Source of the DNA: Comamonas koreensis
GTDB taxonomy: Bacteria > Pseudomonadota > Gammaproteobacteria > Burkholderiales > Burkholderiaceae_C
Assembly (NCBI RefSeq): GCF_014076495.1
Contig: NZ_CP043575.1
Location: 1,364,001-1,428,000 of the forward strand
Length of the DNA: 64,000 nucleotides
Direction: 5' to 3'
Made by a program: the position numbers and the translations under genes. The notes under the pieces are model-generated. The model worked only from the letters and a program-made list of their open reading frames with translations, was not told the origin of the DNA and searched no databases. This document shows, piece by piece, positions 28,009-36,475 of the stretch. How positions within the stretch are numbered: the stretch's first letter is position 1; every line of letters begins with the position of its first letter.

Positions 28009-29220
28009 ATGCGCGCAGATGTGTTTTTGGTGGAAACGGGCCTGGCGTCGACCCGCTCGCAGGCGCAGCGCCTGATTGCTGCGGGTGTGCAATGGCGCAC
28101 CACCTCGCTGGCCCCCTGGATCAAGGTGGCCAAGAACGGGGACGAGATTCCAGCAGGCGCCCAGGTGGAGCTGCTCGATGACTCGGAAGCCAAGTACATC
28201 TCGCGCGGCGGCTTGAAGCTCGAAGGCGCGCTGGTGGCGACCGGCCTGGTGGTCCGGGACCTGCGCTGCCTGGACGTGGGCCAGAGCACCGGTGGCTTTA
28301 CCGACTGCCTGCTGCAGGCCGGTGCCCAGCAGGTGATCGGTGTCGATGTCGGCACGGGCCAGCTGCACGAGCGCCTGCGCGCCGATGCGCGCGTGGTCTG
28401 TGTCGAGGGCTTCAATGCCCGCGCGCTGACGCCCGAGTCCTTGCAGGCGGCCTGCGATCTGGCTTTGACCGAGATCGTCTTGGAAGAAGAGGACAACGAC
28501 ACCCAGCCGGTGGCCCCTTATGCCTGGATGCGCAATGGCGGCCAGATCGATGAGGAATACGACGACAGCCAGGACGCCAAAGAGCAGGAGATCGAGGACT
28601 TCAAGGCAGAGCGCAATGCCAAGCAGCGCGCCAAGGCAGAAGGCACGGCTCCGGTCGAGCGCCGCCGCCGCGCCGGCACCGAGAACGTCGATATCCGCCC
28701 CGAGTTTGACTTTGTCACCGGCGATCTGTCCTTTATCTCGCTGACCCTCGTGCTGCCAGCGGTGGTGAGCGTGCTCAAGCCCGGCGGCCAGCTGCTGATG
28801 CTGGTCAAGCCCCAGTTCGAGCTGCAGCCCGGCCAGATAGGCAAGGGCGGCATTGTGCGCGACAAGGCCTTGTACGCCGAGGTGGAACAGCGCATCCGCG
28901 CCTGCCTCGCCGAGCTGGGCCTGGAGGTCAAGCAATGGCTGGATTCGGTCATCGATGGCGGTGACGGCAACCATGAGTTCTTTGTGCATGCCCAGCAAGG
29001 CGCCGTGGTGAAGCTGCCTGCGCCTGCGGCAGCCGATGCCAGCGATGAGGCCCCTGCCGCGCCTGCCGCGCCAGCGAAGAAGGCCGCAGCCAAGCGCCCA
29101 TCGCGGGCCGATATGCGTGCCAAGCGCGATCTGCAGGAGCTGTATGTGGACCCAGAAGCGGCCAGCTTTGGCCAGCCCGGCCCGGCACGCAGCAAGCAGA
29201 AAAAACGCAACGAGCGCTGA
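28009..29220 (+). CDS. TlyA family rRNA 2'-O-methyltransferase with acidic insert
   Basis: A 403-residue S4-domain RNA methyltransferase. Residues 1-60 form the S4 RNA-binding domain (RADVFLVETGLASTRSQAQ), followed by YISRGGLKLEGAL and the SAM motif LDVGQSTGGFTD (88-99). TlyA enzymes 2'-O-methylate 16S/23S rRNA cytidines. Compared with usual TlyA proteins (about 270 residues) there are two additions: a charged, Asp/Glu/Lys-rich insert at about 153-232, placed just before the conserved FVTGDLSFISLTLVLPA, and a Lys/Ala-rich tail of about 60 residues. GAAGGA precedes the ATG. Its place between ahcY and metF ties it to methyl-group metabolism; product SAH would feed AhcY. Confidence 0.85.
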   Translation: MRADVFLVETGLASTRSQAQRLIAAGVQWRTTSLAPWIKVAKNGDEIPAGAQVELLDDSEAKYISRGGLKLEGALVATGLVVRDLRCLDVGQSTGGFTDCLLQAGAQQVIGVDVGTGQLHERLRADARVVCVEGFNARALTPESLQAACDLALTEIVLEEEDNDTQPVAPYAWMRNGGQIDEEYDDSQDAKEQEIEDFKAERNAKQRAKAEGTAPVERRRRAGTENVDIRPEFDFVTGDLSFISLTLVLPAVVSVLKPGGQLLMLVKPQFELQPGQIGKGGIVRDKALYAEVEQRIRACLAELGLEVKQWLDSVIDGGDGNHEFFVHAQQGAVVKLPAPAAADASDEAPAAPAAPAKKAAAKRPSRADMRAKRDLQELYVDPEAASFGQPGPARSKQKKRNER

Positions 29221-29244
29221 GTATTGACGACCTGGAAGACGGCC

Positions 29245-30072
29245 ATGACCTTTCCCATCAGTTTTGAATTTTTCCCGCCCAAGACGCCCGAAGGCGCTGA
29301 CAAGCTGCGCGTGGTGCGCCAGGCGCTGTATGCGCGCAAGCCCCAGTTCTGCTCGGTGACCTATGGGGCCGGCGGCTCCACGCAAGAGGGCACCTTTGGC
29401 GTGGTCAAGGCCATCCTTGATGAGGGCGTGGATGCGGCATCGCACTTCTCCTGCGTGGGCGCGACCAAGCAGACCGTGCGTGCGCAGCTGCAGCAGCTCA
29501 AGGACATGGGCGTCAAGCGCCTGGTGGCCTTGCGCGGCGACTTGCCCAGTGGCTATGGCCTGGGTGGCGAGTTTCACTACGCCAGCGATCTGGTGACGTT
29601 TATCCGCGACGAATTCGGCCAGGATTTCCACATCGAAGTGGCCGCCTACCCGGAGATGCACCCGCAGGCGCGCAACCCTGAAGCGGACCTGCAGGCCTTT
29701 CTGGCCAAGGTGAAAGCCGGTGCCGATTCGGCCATCACGCAGTACTTCTTCAACGCCGATGCCTTTTGCAGATTTCAAGAAGATTTACAAAAACGCGGGG
29801 TAGACCTGCCGGTCATCCCGGGTATTATGCCGATCACCGGATCGACGCAGCTGATGCGCTTTTCGGATGCCTGCGGTGCCGAGATCCCGCGCTGGATTCG
29901 TCTGCGACTGCAAGGCTATGGAGATGATGTTGCCAGCATCCGCGCCTTTGGCCTGGATGTGGTGACCCAGATGTGCGAGGACCTGCGCCGCCGTGGTGCC
30001 GTCGGCCTGCACTTCTACACCATGAACCAAAGCGCAGCCACACTGGCGATCTGCGACCGGCTGGGGCTGTAG
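29245..30072 (+). CDS. metF: 5,10-methylenetetrahydrofolate reductase
   Basis: A 275-residue FAD enzyme of the TIM-barrel MTHFR family, reducing 5,10-methylene-THF to 5-methyl-THF for methionine synthesis. Conserved segments are SFEFFPPKT with the catalytic Glu, SVTYGAGGST, LVALRGDLP, AAYPEMHP, GADSAITQYFF and VIPGIMPITG. The ATG at 29245 has GGAAG upstream; a TTG seven codons upstream is less likely. Only 24 bases separate it from tlyA, so ahcY, tlyA and metF probably form one methyl-cycle transcription unit. Confidence 0.96.
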   Translation: MTFPISFEFFPPKTPEGADKLRVVRQALYARKPQFCSVTYGAGGSTQEGTFGVVKAILDEGVDAASHFSCVGATKQTVRAQLQQLKDMGVKRLVALRGDLPSGYGLGGEFHYASDLVTFIRDEFGQDFHIEVAAYPEMHPQARNPEADLQAFLAKVKAGADSAITQYFFNADAFCRFQEDLQKRGVDLPVIPGIMPITGSTQLMRFSDACGAEIPRWIRLRLQGYGDDVASIRAFGLDVVTQMCEDLRRRGAVGLHFYTMNQSAATLAICDRLGL

Positions 30073-30142
30073 CCAACAGCGCTGTGGTCTTGCAGCGCGG
30101 TGGCCCCGAATGTGCCGAACGCGGAAAGACCAGGAGTTGCTG

Positions 30143-31006
30143 TTGCCCTCATCCACACGATCGCGATGCCGAGGCTGGCTGGCCGCTGTCAGCCTGGCCG
30201 CGCTCGCCGGTGGCTGCGTGCATGTGCCCAGCGACAGCGACGGCGCTGCGCCCGATGGCACGGCGCCCGATGGCGTGACGCAGAGCACAGCGCAGGGCCC
30301 TGTGCATCCCGAAGCCGCATTCACAGCCCCCGAGCGCTCGGCCGCCGAGTCGGCCATCACCTCCACCGCGCCTGAAGAGCTGGCCGCGCTGTCCGGTGAG
30401 CGCCGTGGCCTGGGCCTGGTGCTGCCGCCGTCGGCGCCGCTCAGCAGCATCGATGGGCTCTCGCGCCCTTGGGATGTGCCCGATATTCCTCCCGCCCTCA
30501 AGCAAGACCCTTACCGCTCGGCCGACCAGCAAGGCATGGCCTCCTGGTATGGCGGCCAGTTCCATGGCCGCAAGACGGCCAATGGCGAGCGCTTTGACAA
30601 GGAAGGCCTGACGGCAGCCCACAAGACCCTGCCTTTTGGCACCCAGGTCTGCGTGCGCAGCATGGTCACCGGCAAGGCCGTGGTGGTGCGCATCAATGAC
30701 CGGGGCCCTTATGCCGGCGACCGCATCATCGACCTGAGCCAGGGCGCGGCCCAGGAGCTGGGCATGCTGGGCCTGGGCATCAAGCCGGTGGAGCTGTGGA
30801 CCCTGGACGACGATGACGACGACTGCCCCTCATTTGTGCTGGCCGGGCGGCGCGGCAGCGGGGCACTGGCCGGTGATGCCGCGCCCCGCAGTCACCAGGC
30901 GGCCAAGGCCGCGGCACACCCTGGCCGCGTGCGGGCCGTGGTACCCGCCACCAAGGCCCGGGCCAAGCCTGCCAAGGCCGCACCCGCAGCACGGCGCAAA
31001 AAGTAA
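30143..31006 (+). CDS. RlpA-like septal ring lipoprotein
   Basis: A lipoprotein with an RlpA-type double-psi beta-barrel domain. The signal peptide ends in the lipobox LAGGC; after a Ser/Ala/Pro-rich linker the DPBB domain starts at GMASWYGGQFHGRKTANGE and continues through AAHKTLPFGTQVCV, VVRINDRGPYAGDRIIDLSQGAA and the closing PVELW. RlpA proteins act on denuded peptidoglycan glycan strands at the septum. There is no C-terminal SPOR domain; the tail is a basic Ala/Lys-rich segment ending RRKK. CAGGAG followed by six bases supports a TTG start at 30143; an in-frame ATG at 30110 is the alternative. A terminator follows. Confidence 0.82.
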   Translation: MPSSTRSRCRGWLAAVSLAALAGGCVHVPSDSDGAAPDGTAPDGVTQSTAQGPVHPEAAFTAPERSAAESAITSTAPEELAALSGERRGLGLVLPPSAPLSSIDGLSRPWDVPDIPPALKQDPYRSADQQGMASWYGGQFHGRKTANGERFDKEGLTAAHKTLPFGTQVCVRSMVTGKAVVVRINDRGPYAGDRIIDLSQGAAQELGMLGLGIKPVELWTLDDDDDDCPSFVLAGRRGSGALAGDAAPRSHQAAKAAAHPGRVRAVVPATKARAKPAKAAPAARRKK

Positions 31007-31025
31007 AACCGCAGCACACAAAAGC

Positions 31026-31065
31026 AAAAACGCAGGCCCATCTTTGTCGATGGCCTGCGTTTTTC
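31026..31065. terminator. Bidirectional rho-independent terminator
   Basis: A stem pairing CGCAGGCC with GGCCTGCG, flanked by AAAAA on the left and TTTTT on the right, so it can work in both directions. It lies between the convergent rlpA-like gene and rlmJ. Confidence 0.85.
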
Positions 31066-31111
31066 TGTCCGGGGTTGACCCGGGCGGCGGTGTCTTTCCC
31101 GCCTGCGCTGC

Positions 31112-31999
31112 TTACTTGCCGCCGCTCTCCAGCACATAGCCGGCATTGCTGTCCTGCTGCAGCAGCTCGGCCATCTGGGGCAGGGCCACCTTGAGCTGGT
31201 CCTTCAGGGTGAACGGCGGGTTGATCAGGAACATGCCGCTGGCGGGCAGACCGGGGCGCTTTTCTTCGCCCTGGCGCATGGCGGTGGTGATCTTGCTGTT
31301 CTTGACCGTCAGCTCGGCATTGAGCCAGCTCTTGCCAAACTTGTTGGCCAGGGTCTTGAGGCGGCGCGGCAGGTCATGGGCTTCCTGGCGCGGAATGATC
31401 GGGTACCAGACCGCATAGGTGCCGGTGGGAAAGCGCTGCATGCTGTCGGCTACCATGTCGAGCACACGGCCGTAGTCGGTCTTCATCTCGTAGCTGGGGT
31501 CGCACAACAAAAAGGCGCGGCGCGATGGCGGGGGCAGAAATTTCTTCACGCCCTCAAAGCCGTCTTCCAGCAGCACCTGGACCTGGCGGCCGGCCTTCAG
31601 CTGCGCGATATTGCCACTCAGCGAGCGGCAGTCGGTGGGGTGCAGCTCGAACAGCTTGAGCTTGTCGCGGTCGCCCAGCAGGCGCTGCGCGATAAAGGGC
31701 GAGCCCGGGTAGACCTTGTAGGTGTTGCTGGTGTTGAAGGCTTTGACCATGTCCACATAGTCCTGCAGCATGGGGCACAGGTCCTTGGCACCTTCGAGGC
31801 GGCGAATGCCCTCGTCGGCCTCGGCGCTGGTGGTGGCGTAGTCGCCGTCCAGGCGGTACAGACCCGCCCCGGCATGGGTGTCCAGTGCAACCAATGCCGC
31901 CTCTTTTTGCGTCATGTATTGCAGGGAGGCAATCAGGATGGTGTGCTTGAGCACATCGGCGTGATTGCCGGCATGGAAGGCGTGGCGGTAACTGAACAT
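31112..31999 (-). CDS. rlmJ: 23S rRNA (adenine2030-N6)-methyltransferase
   Basis: A 295-residue SAM-dependent methyltransferase that modifies A2030 in 23S rRNA. The start MFSYRHAFHAGNHADVLKH is diagnostic for RlmJ; the SAM-binding DTHAGAGLY and the catalytic DPSYE (a variant of the N6-adenine DPPY motif, with Ser in the third place as in RlmJ-like proteins) are present, and TAMRQGEEKRPGLPASGMFLINPPF closes the fold. It is a single gene on the minus strand, divergent from the rplM promoter region. Confidence 0.93.
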   Translation of the reverse strand: MFSYRHAFHAGNHADVLKHTILIASLQYMTQKEAALVALDTHAGAGLYRLDGDYATTSAEADEGIRRLEGAKDLCPMLQDYVDMVKAFNTSNTYKVYPGSPFIAQRLLGDRDKLKLFELHPTDCRSLSGNIAQLKAGRQVQVLLEDGFEGVKKFLPPPSRRAFLLCDPSYEMKTDYGRVLDMVADSMQRFPTGTYAVWYPIIPRQEAHDLPRRLKTLANKFGKSWLNAELTVKNSKITTAMRQGEEKRPGLPASGMFLINPPFTLKDQLKVALPQMAELLQQDSNAGYVLESGGK

Positions 32000-32125
32000 A
32001 GGGCGCCAATGGTAGCGACAAGCGCTGTGCTACGGCGCCAAAGGGGCATGCAGCAGCTGCTACAAGCCCCAAAAACACCGAAAAAATGCCTGAACCGAGT
32101 CCATTGGCGGGAAGTAAGGAGGCAC

Positions 32126-32154
32126 TTTACGTCTTGCCGAAAAACTTTTATAAT
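32126..32154 (+). promoter_or_regulatory. Promoter of rplM-rpsI
   Basis: A perfect TATAAT at 32149-32154 with TTTACG at 32126-32131, 17 bases apart. The transcript would start near 32161 and carry a leader of about 170 bases before rplM, long enough for autoregulation by a ribosomal protein as described for L13 in E. coli. No specific leader structure was resolved. Confidence 0.7.
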
Positions 32155-32331
32155 GGAGAGCTTCGCAGCGATTTTTATGAATCCCGCGGCGAGGACTTTG
32201 TGTGCAGTGCTTACGCGCCGCATGTGAGGGAGTACCGCCTAAGAGGCTTCCTGCGTGACGAGAGTTGCGTCTAGAAGAAGCACCGACCGCGGAAAAGGAT
32301 TCGCCAAACCCTCTATTGAAAGAGAAAACTC

Positions 32332-32760
32332 ATGTCTACATTCAGCGCAAAACCCGCTGAGGTGCAACACGAGTGGTTTGTGATTGACGCCACCGATAAG
32401 GTGCTCGGACGTGTCGCCAGCGAAGTGGCACTCCGTCTGCGCGGCAAACACAAAGCCATTTACACACCTCACGTTGACACCGGTGACTACATCGTCATCA
32501 TCAACGCCTCCAAGATCAAGGTCACTGGTACCAAGAACACGGACAAGGTGTACTACCGTCATTCGGGCTTCCCAGGCGGCATCACTGCCACCAACTTCCG
32601 CGACATGCAAGTGAAGTTCCCTGGCCGTGCTCTCGAAAAGGCTGTCAAGGGCATGCTGCCCAAGGGTCCTCTGGGCTACGCCATGATCAAGAAGCTGAAG
32701 GTCTACGGTGGTGATGAGCATCCTCACACCGCCCAACAGCCTAAAGTGCTGGAAATCTAA
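32332..32760 (+). CDS. rplM: 50S ribosomal protein L13
   Basis: A 142-residue large-subunit protein needed early in 50S assembly. The sequence MSTFSAKP is followed by [54 protein letters not shown] and the end [18 protein letters not shown], all typical L13. AAAGAGAAAACTC precedes the start. It is the first gene of a two-gene operon with rpsI, 11 bases downstream. Confidence 0.98.
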   Translation: MSTFSAKPAEVQHEWFVIDATDKVLGRVASEVALRLRGKHKAIYTPHVDTGDYIVIINASKIKVTGTKNTDKVYYRHSGFPGGITATNFRDMQVKFPGRALEKAVKGMLPKGPLGYAMIKKLKVYGGDEHPHTAQQPKVLEI

Positions 32761-32771
32761 GGAGTCCCGAG

Positions 32772-33164
32772 ATGATTGGTGATTGGAACAATGGCACCGG
32801 CCGTCGCAAATCCAGCGTCGCCCGTGTGTTTCTGAAGAAGGGCTCCGGCAAGATTGTTGTGAATGGCAAGGACATTCAACAATACTTCGGCCGCGAAACC
32901 TCGATCATGATTGCAAAGCAGCCTCTGGTGCTGACCGGCAATGTCGAAACCTTCGACATCCAGGTCAACGTGCACGGCGGCGGTGAATCCGGCCAAGCCG
33001 GTGCCACCCGCCACGGCATCACCCGCGCTCTGATCGATTACGATGCAGCACTGAAGTCGCAACTGAGCCAAGCTGGCTTCGTGACCCGTGACGCACGTGA
33101 AGTCGAGCGTAAGAAGGTCGGTCTGCACTCTGCACGCCGCGCAAAGCAGTTCTCCAAGCGTTAA
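32772..33164 (+). CDS. rpsI: 30S ribosomal protein S9
   Basis: A 130-residue small-subunit protein whose C-terminal tail contacts P-site tRNA. It has [38 protein letters not shown] and the conserved ending [24 protein letters not shown] precedes the ATG, overlapping the end of rplM's trailer. A strong terminator follows. Confidence 0.98.
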   Translation: MIGDWNNGTGRRKSSVARVFLKKGSGKIVVNGKDIQQYFGRETSIMIAKQPLVLTGNVETFDIQVNVHGGGESGQAGATRHGITRALIDYDAALKSQLSQAGFVTRDAREVERKKVGLHSARRAKQFSKR

Positions 33165-33183
33165 TTGCTGGCTACTTGCCAAG

Positions 33184-33208
33184 AACCGCCCCTCGGGGCG
33201 GTTTTTTT
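33184..33208 (+). terminator. Rho-independent terminator of rplM-rpsI
   Basis: A GC-rich stem AACCGCCCC / GGGGCGGTT with a small loop followed by a run of seven T, 20 bases after the rpsI stop. Confidence 0.92.
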
Positions 33209-33336
33209 ATGGCTGCTCGCTACGGCTTGGCTATTCCCACACTGCAATTGGCGTCACCCCGCTCGCAGGCTGCGAGAAACATGCGATTGGAGTACCATCC
33301 TTTGCAGTACATCAAATAAGACAGGAGTCGTCTCCC

Positions 33337-33702
33337 ATGAGCGAAGTTGCTGAAAACACCATGACGGAAATGCCCACCCCGATTGTCTTTACCGACAGTG
33401 CAGCGGCGAAGGTGGCCGATCTGATTGCCGAAGAAGGCAATCCGGATCTGAAGCTGCGCGTGTTCGTGCAAGGCGGCGGCTGCTCGGGCTTCCAGTATGG
33501 CTTTACCTTTGACGAGATTGCCAACGACGACGACACGACCATGACCAAGAATGGCGTGTCGCTGCTGATCGATGCGATGAGCTACCAGTACCTGCTGGGC
33601 GCCGAGATCGATTACAAGGAAGACCTGCAGGGCGCGCAGTTCGTGATCAAGAATCCGAACGCCACGACCACCTGCGGTTGCGGATCGAGCTTCTCGGTAT
33701 AA
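33337..33702 (+). CDS. erpA: Iron-sulfur cluster insertion protein ErpA
   Basis: A 121-residue A-type Fe-S carrier that delivers clusters to apoproteins. The three ligand cysteines are present as [11 protein letters not shown] and TTCGCGSSF, and [25 protein letters not shown] is typical of ErpA. CAGGAG precedes the ATG. An upstream in-frame extension reaches into rpsI and is not used. The single gene is bounded by a terminator on each side. Confidence 0.95.
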   Translation: MSEVAENTMTEMPTPIVFTDSAAAKVADLIAEEGNPDLKLRVFVQGGGCSGFQYGFTFDEIANDDDTTMTKNGVSLLIDAMSYQYLLGAEIDYKEDLQGAQFVIKNPNATTTCGCGSSFSV

Positions 33703-33765
33703 GCCGCGCAGTCTGTGATGGAAGGCATTGCTCCTGTGCTTGCCTTCTGGCCCACCACCTTGCCA

Positions 33766-33797
33766 CAAGCCGCTGTTGACCAGCGGCTTTTGTTTTG
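33766..33797 (+). terminator. Terminator of erpA, abutting the next start codon
   Basis: Stem AAGCCGCTG / CAGCGGCTT with a five-base loop followed by TTGTTTTG. It ends three bases before the ATG of the MdtD-like gene. Confidence 0.8.
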
Positions 33798-33800
33798 TCC

Positions 33801-35225
33801 ATGTCCGCTGAACTGACCCCCCGCCCCGTTGCGCCCCACAAGGAGCGCCTGCTCTGGCTGGTGGCGATTGCCTTTTTTCTGCAGTCGCTCGACGCCACGA
33901 TCCTGAACATTGCGCTGCCGGCCATGGCCCATTCGCTGGGCCAAAGCCCGCTGAAGATGCAGTCGGTGATCGTCGCCTACTCGCTGACCACGGCGATGCT
34001 GATTCCTGCATCGGGCTGGATCGCCGACCGCTTTGGCACGCGCCGCGTCTTCATGTGGGCGATTGCGCTGTTTGTACTGGGCTCGGTGCTGTGCGCGCTC
34101 TCGCCCAGCCTGGGCTTTTTGATTGCCGCGCGCGTGGTGCAAGGCGTGGGTGGGGCGATGATGCTGCCCGTGGGGCGCCTGGCGGTGCTGCGCAGCCACC
34201 CCAAGGGCGATTTCATCCGCGCGATGAGCTTTATCGCGATTCCTGGCCAGATCGGCCCCTTGCTGGGCCCGACCCTGGGCGGCTGGCTGGTGGAGGTCGC
34301 GACCTGGAACTGGATCTTCTGGATCAATGTGCCCGTGGGCCTCTTTGGCGTCTGGGCCGCGCGCCGCTGGATGCCCGAGACCACCTGGTCGGTGCCGCGC
34401 AAGTTCGATGGCCTGGGCTATGCGCTGCTGTCGCTTGGCATGGTGGCCATTTCAGTGGCCCTCGATGGCATGTCCGGCATGGGCCTGGGCATGGCGATGG
34501 TGGTGGTGCTGATGGTGTTTGGCCTGGCCAGCCTGGCGAGCTACTGGATGCATGCGCTGCGCGTGCCCGAGCCGCTGTTTCCGCCGATGCTGTTCCGCGT
34601 GCGCTCGCTGCGCGTGGGCCTGCTGGGCAATCTGTTTGCCCGCTTTGGCACGGGGGCTGCGCCATTTCTGATTCCGCTGCTGCTGCAGGTGGGCCTGGGC
34701 ATGGCACCGATGAACGCCGGCATGATGATGCTGGCCACCGTCATGGGCAGCATGCTGGTCAAGCGCTTTGCGGTGCAGACGGTGCAGCACTTTGGCTACC
34801 GCCGCGTGCTGCAGGTCAACTCGGTGATGGTCGCCATCATGCTGGCGAGCTTTGCATTGACCAGCGCCCAGCAGCCGCCCTGGTTGCTGCTGCTGCAGCT
34901 GTTTGTATTTGGCGGCTTCAACTCCATGCAGTTCTCGGCGATGAACTCGGTCACCTTGAAAGACCTGGACGGCGAATTTGCCAGCAGTGGCAACAGCCTC
35001 TTGTCGATGGTGCAGATGCTGGCCATGGGCATTGGTGTGGCGCTGGCTGGCGCGCTGCTGTCGGGCTATGCCGATCGCTGGATCACCGACCCGGACAAGT
35101 CGCTGCGCGCCATCCACGCCACCTTTTTGACCGTGGCTTTGATGACCTTGGCCGCTACCTTGGTGTTCAGCCAGCTCGACAAGGATGAGCCGGTCAAGCC
35201 GGCGCCCGATGGCGGGGATGCTTGA
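33801..35225 (+). CDS. MdtD-like MFS multidrug exporter
   Basis: A 474-residue major facilitator protein of the 14-helix DHA2 type. It resembles E. coli MdtD along its length: FFLQSLDATILNIALPAMA in helix 1, ASGWIADRFGTRRVF (motif A), RVVQGVGGAMMLPVGRL, IPGQIGPLLGPTLGGWLVE (motif C region), TLKDLDGEFASSGNSLLSMVQ. It likely exports drugs or metabolites by proton antiport. No ribosome binding site lies upstream because the erpA terminator occupies that place; a TTG two codons earlier is an alternative. It converges with anmK, 18 bases away. Confidence 0.85.
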   Translation: MSAELTPRPVAPHKERLLWLVAIAFFLQSLDATILNIALPAMAHSLGQSPLKMQSVIVAYSLTTAMLIPASGWIADRFGTRRVFMWAIALFVLGSVLCALSPSLGFLIAARVVQGVGGAMMLPVGRLAVLRSHPKGDFIRAMSFIAIPGQIGPLLGPTLGGWLVEVATWNWIFWINVPVGLFGVWAARRWMPETTWSVPRKFDGLGYALLSLGMVAISVALDGMSGMGLGMAMVVVLMVFGLASLASYWMHALRVPEPLFPPMLFRVRSLRVGLLGNLFARFGTGAAPFLIPLLLQVGLGMAPMNAGMMMLATVMGSMLVKRFAVQTVQHFGYRRVLQVNSVMVAIMLASFALTSAQQPPWLLLLQLFVFGGFNSMQFSAMNSVTLKDLDGEFASSGNSLLSMVQMLAMGIGVALAGALLSGYADRWITDPDKSLRAIHATFLTVALMTLAATLVFSQLDKDEPVKPAPDGGDA

Positions 35226-35243
35226 GCGTCAATCCTTAGCCGC

Positions 35244-36365
35244 TCAACGCGGGTAGATTGCGCCCAGCACCCGGGGCCCGCGTGCACCGGTCACCGCCGG
35301 CAGATTGCCCGGCAGGCGCTGCCAGCACTGGCGGGCCAGCCAGGCAAAGGCGCTGGCCTCGACCTGCTGCGGGGGCAGGCCATGTGCGGCCGAACTGTCC
35401 ACCGCGATGCCGGGCAGCAGATCGGCCAGGCGTTGCAGCAGGTGCTGGTTGAGCGCGCCGCCGCCGCAGACGATCAAGGTCTGGCCCTCGGCTGCGCCAT
35501 GGCGCTGCATGTCCTGCGCAATGGCCAGCGCGGTGAAGGCGGTCAGGCTGGCCTGCACATCGGCAGGGGCAGCACCGGGCGCATGGCGCTCGAGCAACGG
35601 GGCCAGCCAGGCGGGGTTGAACAGGTCGCGCCCGGTGCTCTTGGGCGGTGGCAGCTGGAAAAAAGGCTCTTCCATGAAGGCTGCTAGCAAATCTGGAATC
35701 ACCTGGCCACTGGCCGCCCAGTGGCCGCCATCGTCATAGGGATTGCCGGTGTTCAGCTGGCACCAGTGGTCCATCAGCGCATTGCCCGGGCCGCAGTCCC
35801 AGCCGCGGATGTCATCGCCGTCGAGGCGGCTGATGTTGGAGATGCCGCCGATATTGAGCACCCAGCGCAGACCGCCTGCCGCGTCGCCATTGCCAAACAC
35901 GCTGTGGTGAAAGGCGGGCACCAGCGGCGCGCCCTGGCCGCCAGCGGCCACATCGCGGCTGCGGAAATCGGCCACCACGGCAATGCCGCTCAGCTCGGCC
36001 AGCAGCGCAGGGTTGTTGAGCTGCAAGGTATAGCCAGTACCATCCCAGAGGCCGGGCTGGTGGCGCACAGTCTGGCCGTGGGCGCCAATGGCCGTGATGT
36101 CGCTCGGCTGCAAGCCACTGCGCGCCAGCAGCCGATCGACCACCTGCGCATAGCTGCGTGCCAGCGCGTTGCCCGCGAGTGCTGCGCGGTGCAGCTCCTG
36201 CTCGCCAGCGCTGTTGAGCGCCAGCAGCTCGGCCCGCAGCTCGGGGGCAAAGCCGGTGCTGGCGTACTGCAGCACCTCCATGCGGCCGTCCTGCCACTGG
36301 GCAATCACCCCATCCACCCCGTCCAGCGAGGTGCCGGACATCAGGCCCATAAAGCGTTCAGTCAT
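35244..36365 (-). CDS. anmK: Anhydro-N-acetylmuramic acid kinase
   Basis: A 373-residue kinase that hydrolyses and phosphorylates 1,6-anhydro-MurNAc during peptidoglycan recycling, giving MurNAc-6-phosphate. Motifs: GLMSGTSLDGVDGV at the N-terminus (phosphate-binding), AIGAHGQTVRHQP, VADFRSRDVAAGGQGAPLVPAFH, LNIGGISNIS, GWDCGPGNALMD and VCGGGALN. I use the ATG at 36365, which is followed directly by TERFMGLMSGTS, with GAAG upstream. It lies downstream of an M23 peptidoglycan peptidase on the same strand, a wall-turnover grouping common in betaproteobacteria. Confidence 0.95.
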   Translation of the reverse strand: MTERFMGLMSGTSLDGVDGVIAQWQDGRMEVLQYASTGFAPELRAELLALNSAGEQELHRAALAGNALARSYAQVVDRLLARSGLQPSDITAIGAHGQTVRHQPGLWDGTGYTLQLNNPALLAELSGIAVVADFRSRDVAAGGQGAPLVPAFHHSVFGNGDAAGGLRWVLNIGGISNISRLDGDDIRGWDCGPGNALMDHWCQLNTGNPYDDGGHWAASGQVIPDLLAAFMEEPFFQLPPPKSTGRDLFNPAWLAPLLERHAPGAAPADVQASLTAFTALAIAQDMQRHGAAEGQTLIVCGGGALNQHLLQRLADLLPGIAVDSSAAHGLPPQQVEASAFAWLARQCWQRLPGNLPAVTGARGPRVLGAIYPR

Positions 36366-36388
36366 TGTCTTCAAGGTTGCAAAAGCAA

Positions 36389-36420
36389 AGGCCCCAACAA
36401 TACCAAGATTGTGGGGGCCT
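36389..36420 (-). terminator. Probable terminator between M23 peptidase gene and anmK
   Basis: Read on the minus strand, AGGCCCC.ACAAT pairs with ATTGT.GGGGCCT, followed by TTGCTTTT. It would end the peptidase transcript and partly isolate anmK. Confidence 0.6.
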
Positions 36421-36475
36421 GGGGGCGGTGGCAGCAGTTGTTACGTGCTGCTTACCGGCGGACGGGCGTAGCAGC

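Noticed and set aside
26345-29778. Long minus-strand open frames opposite ahcY and tlyA
   Set aside because: Antisense shadows of well-identified genes; no ribosome binding sites or family motifs.
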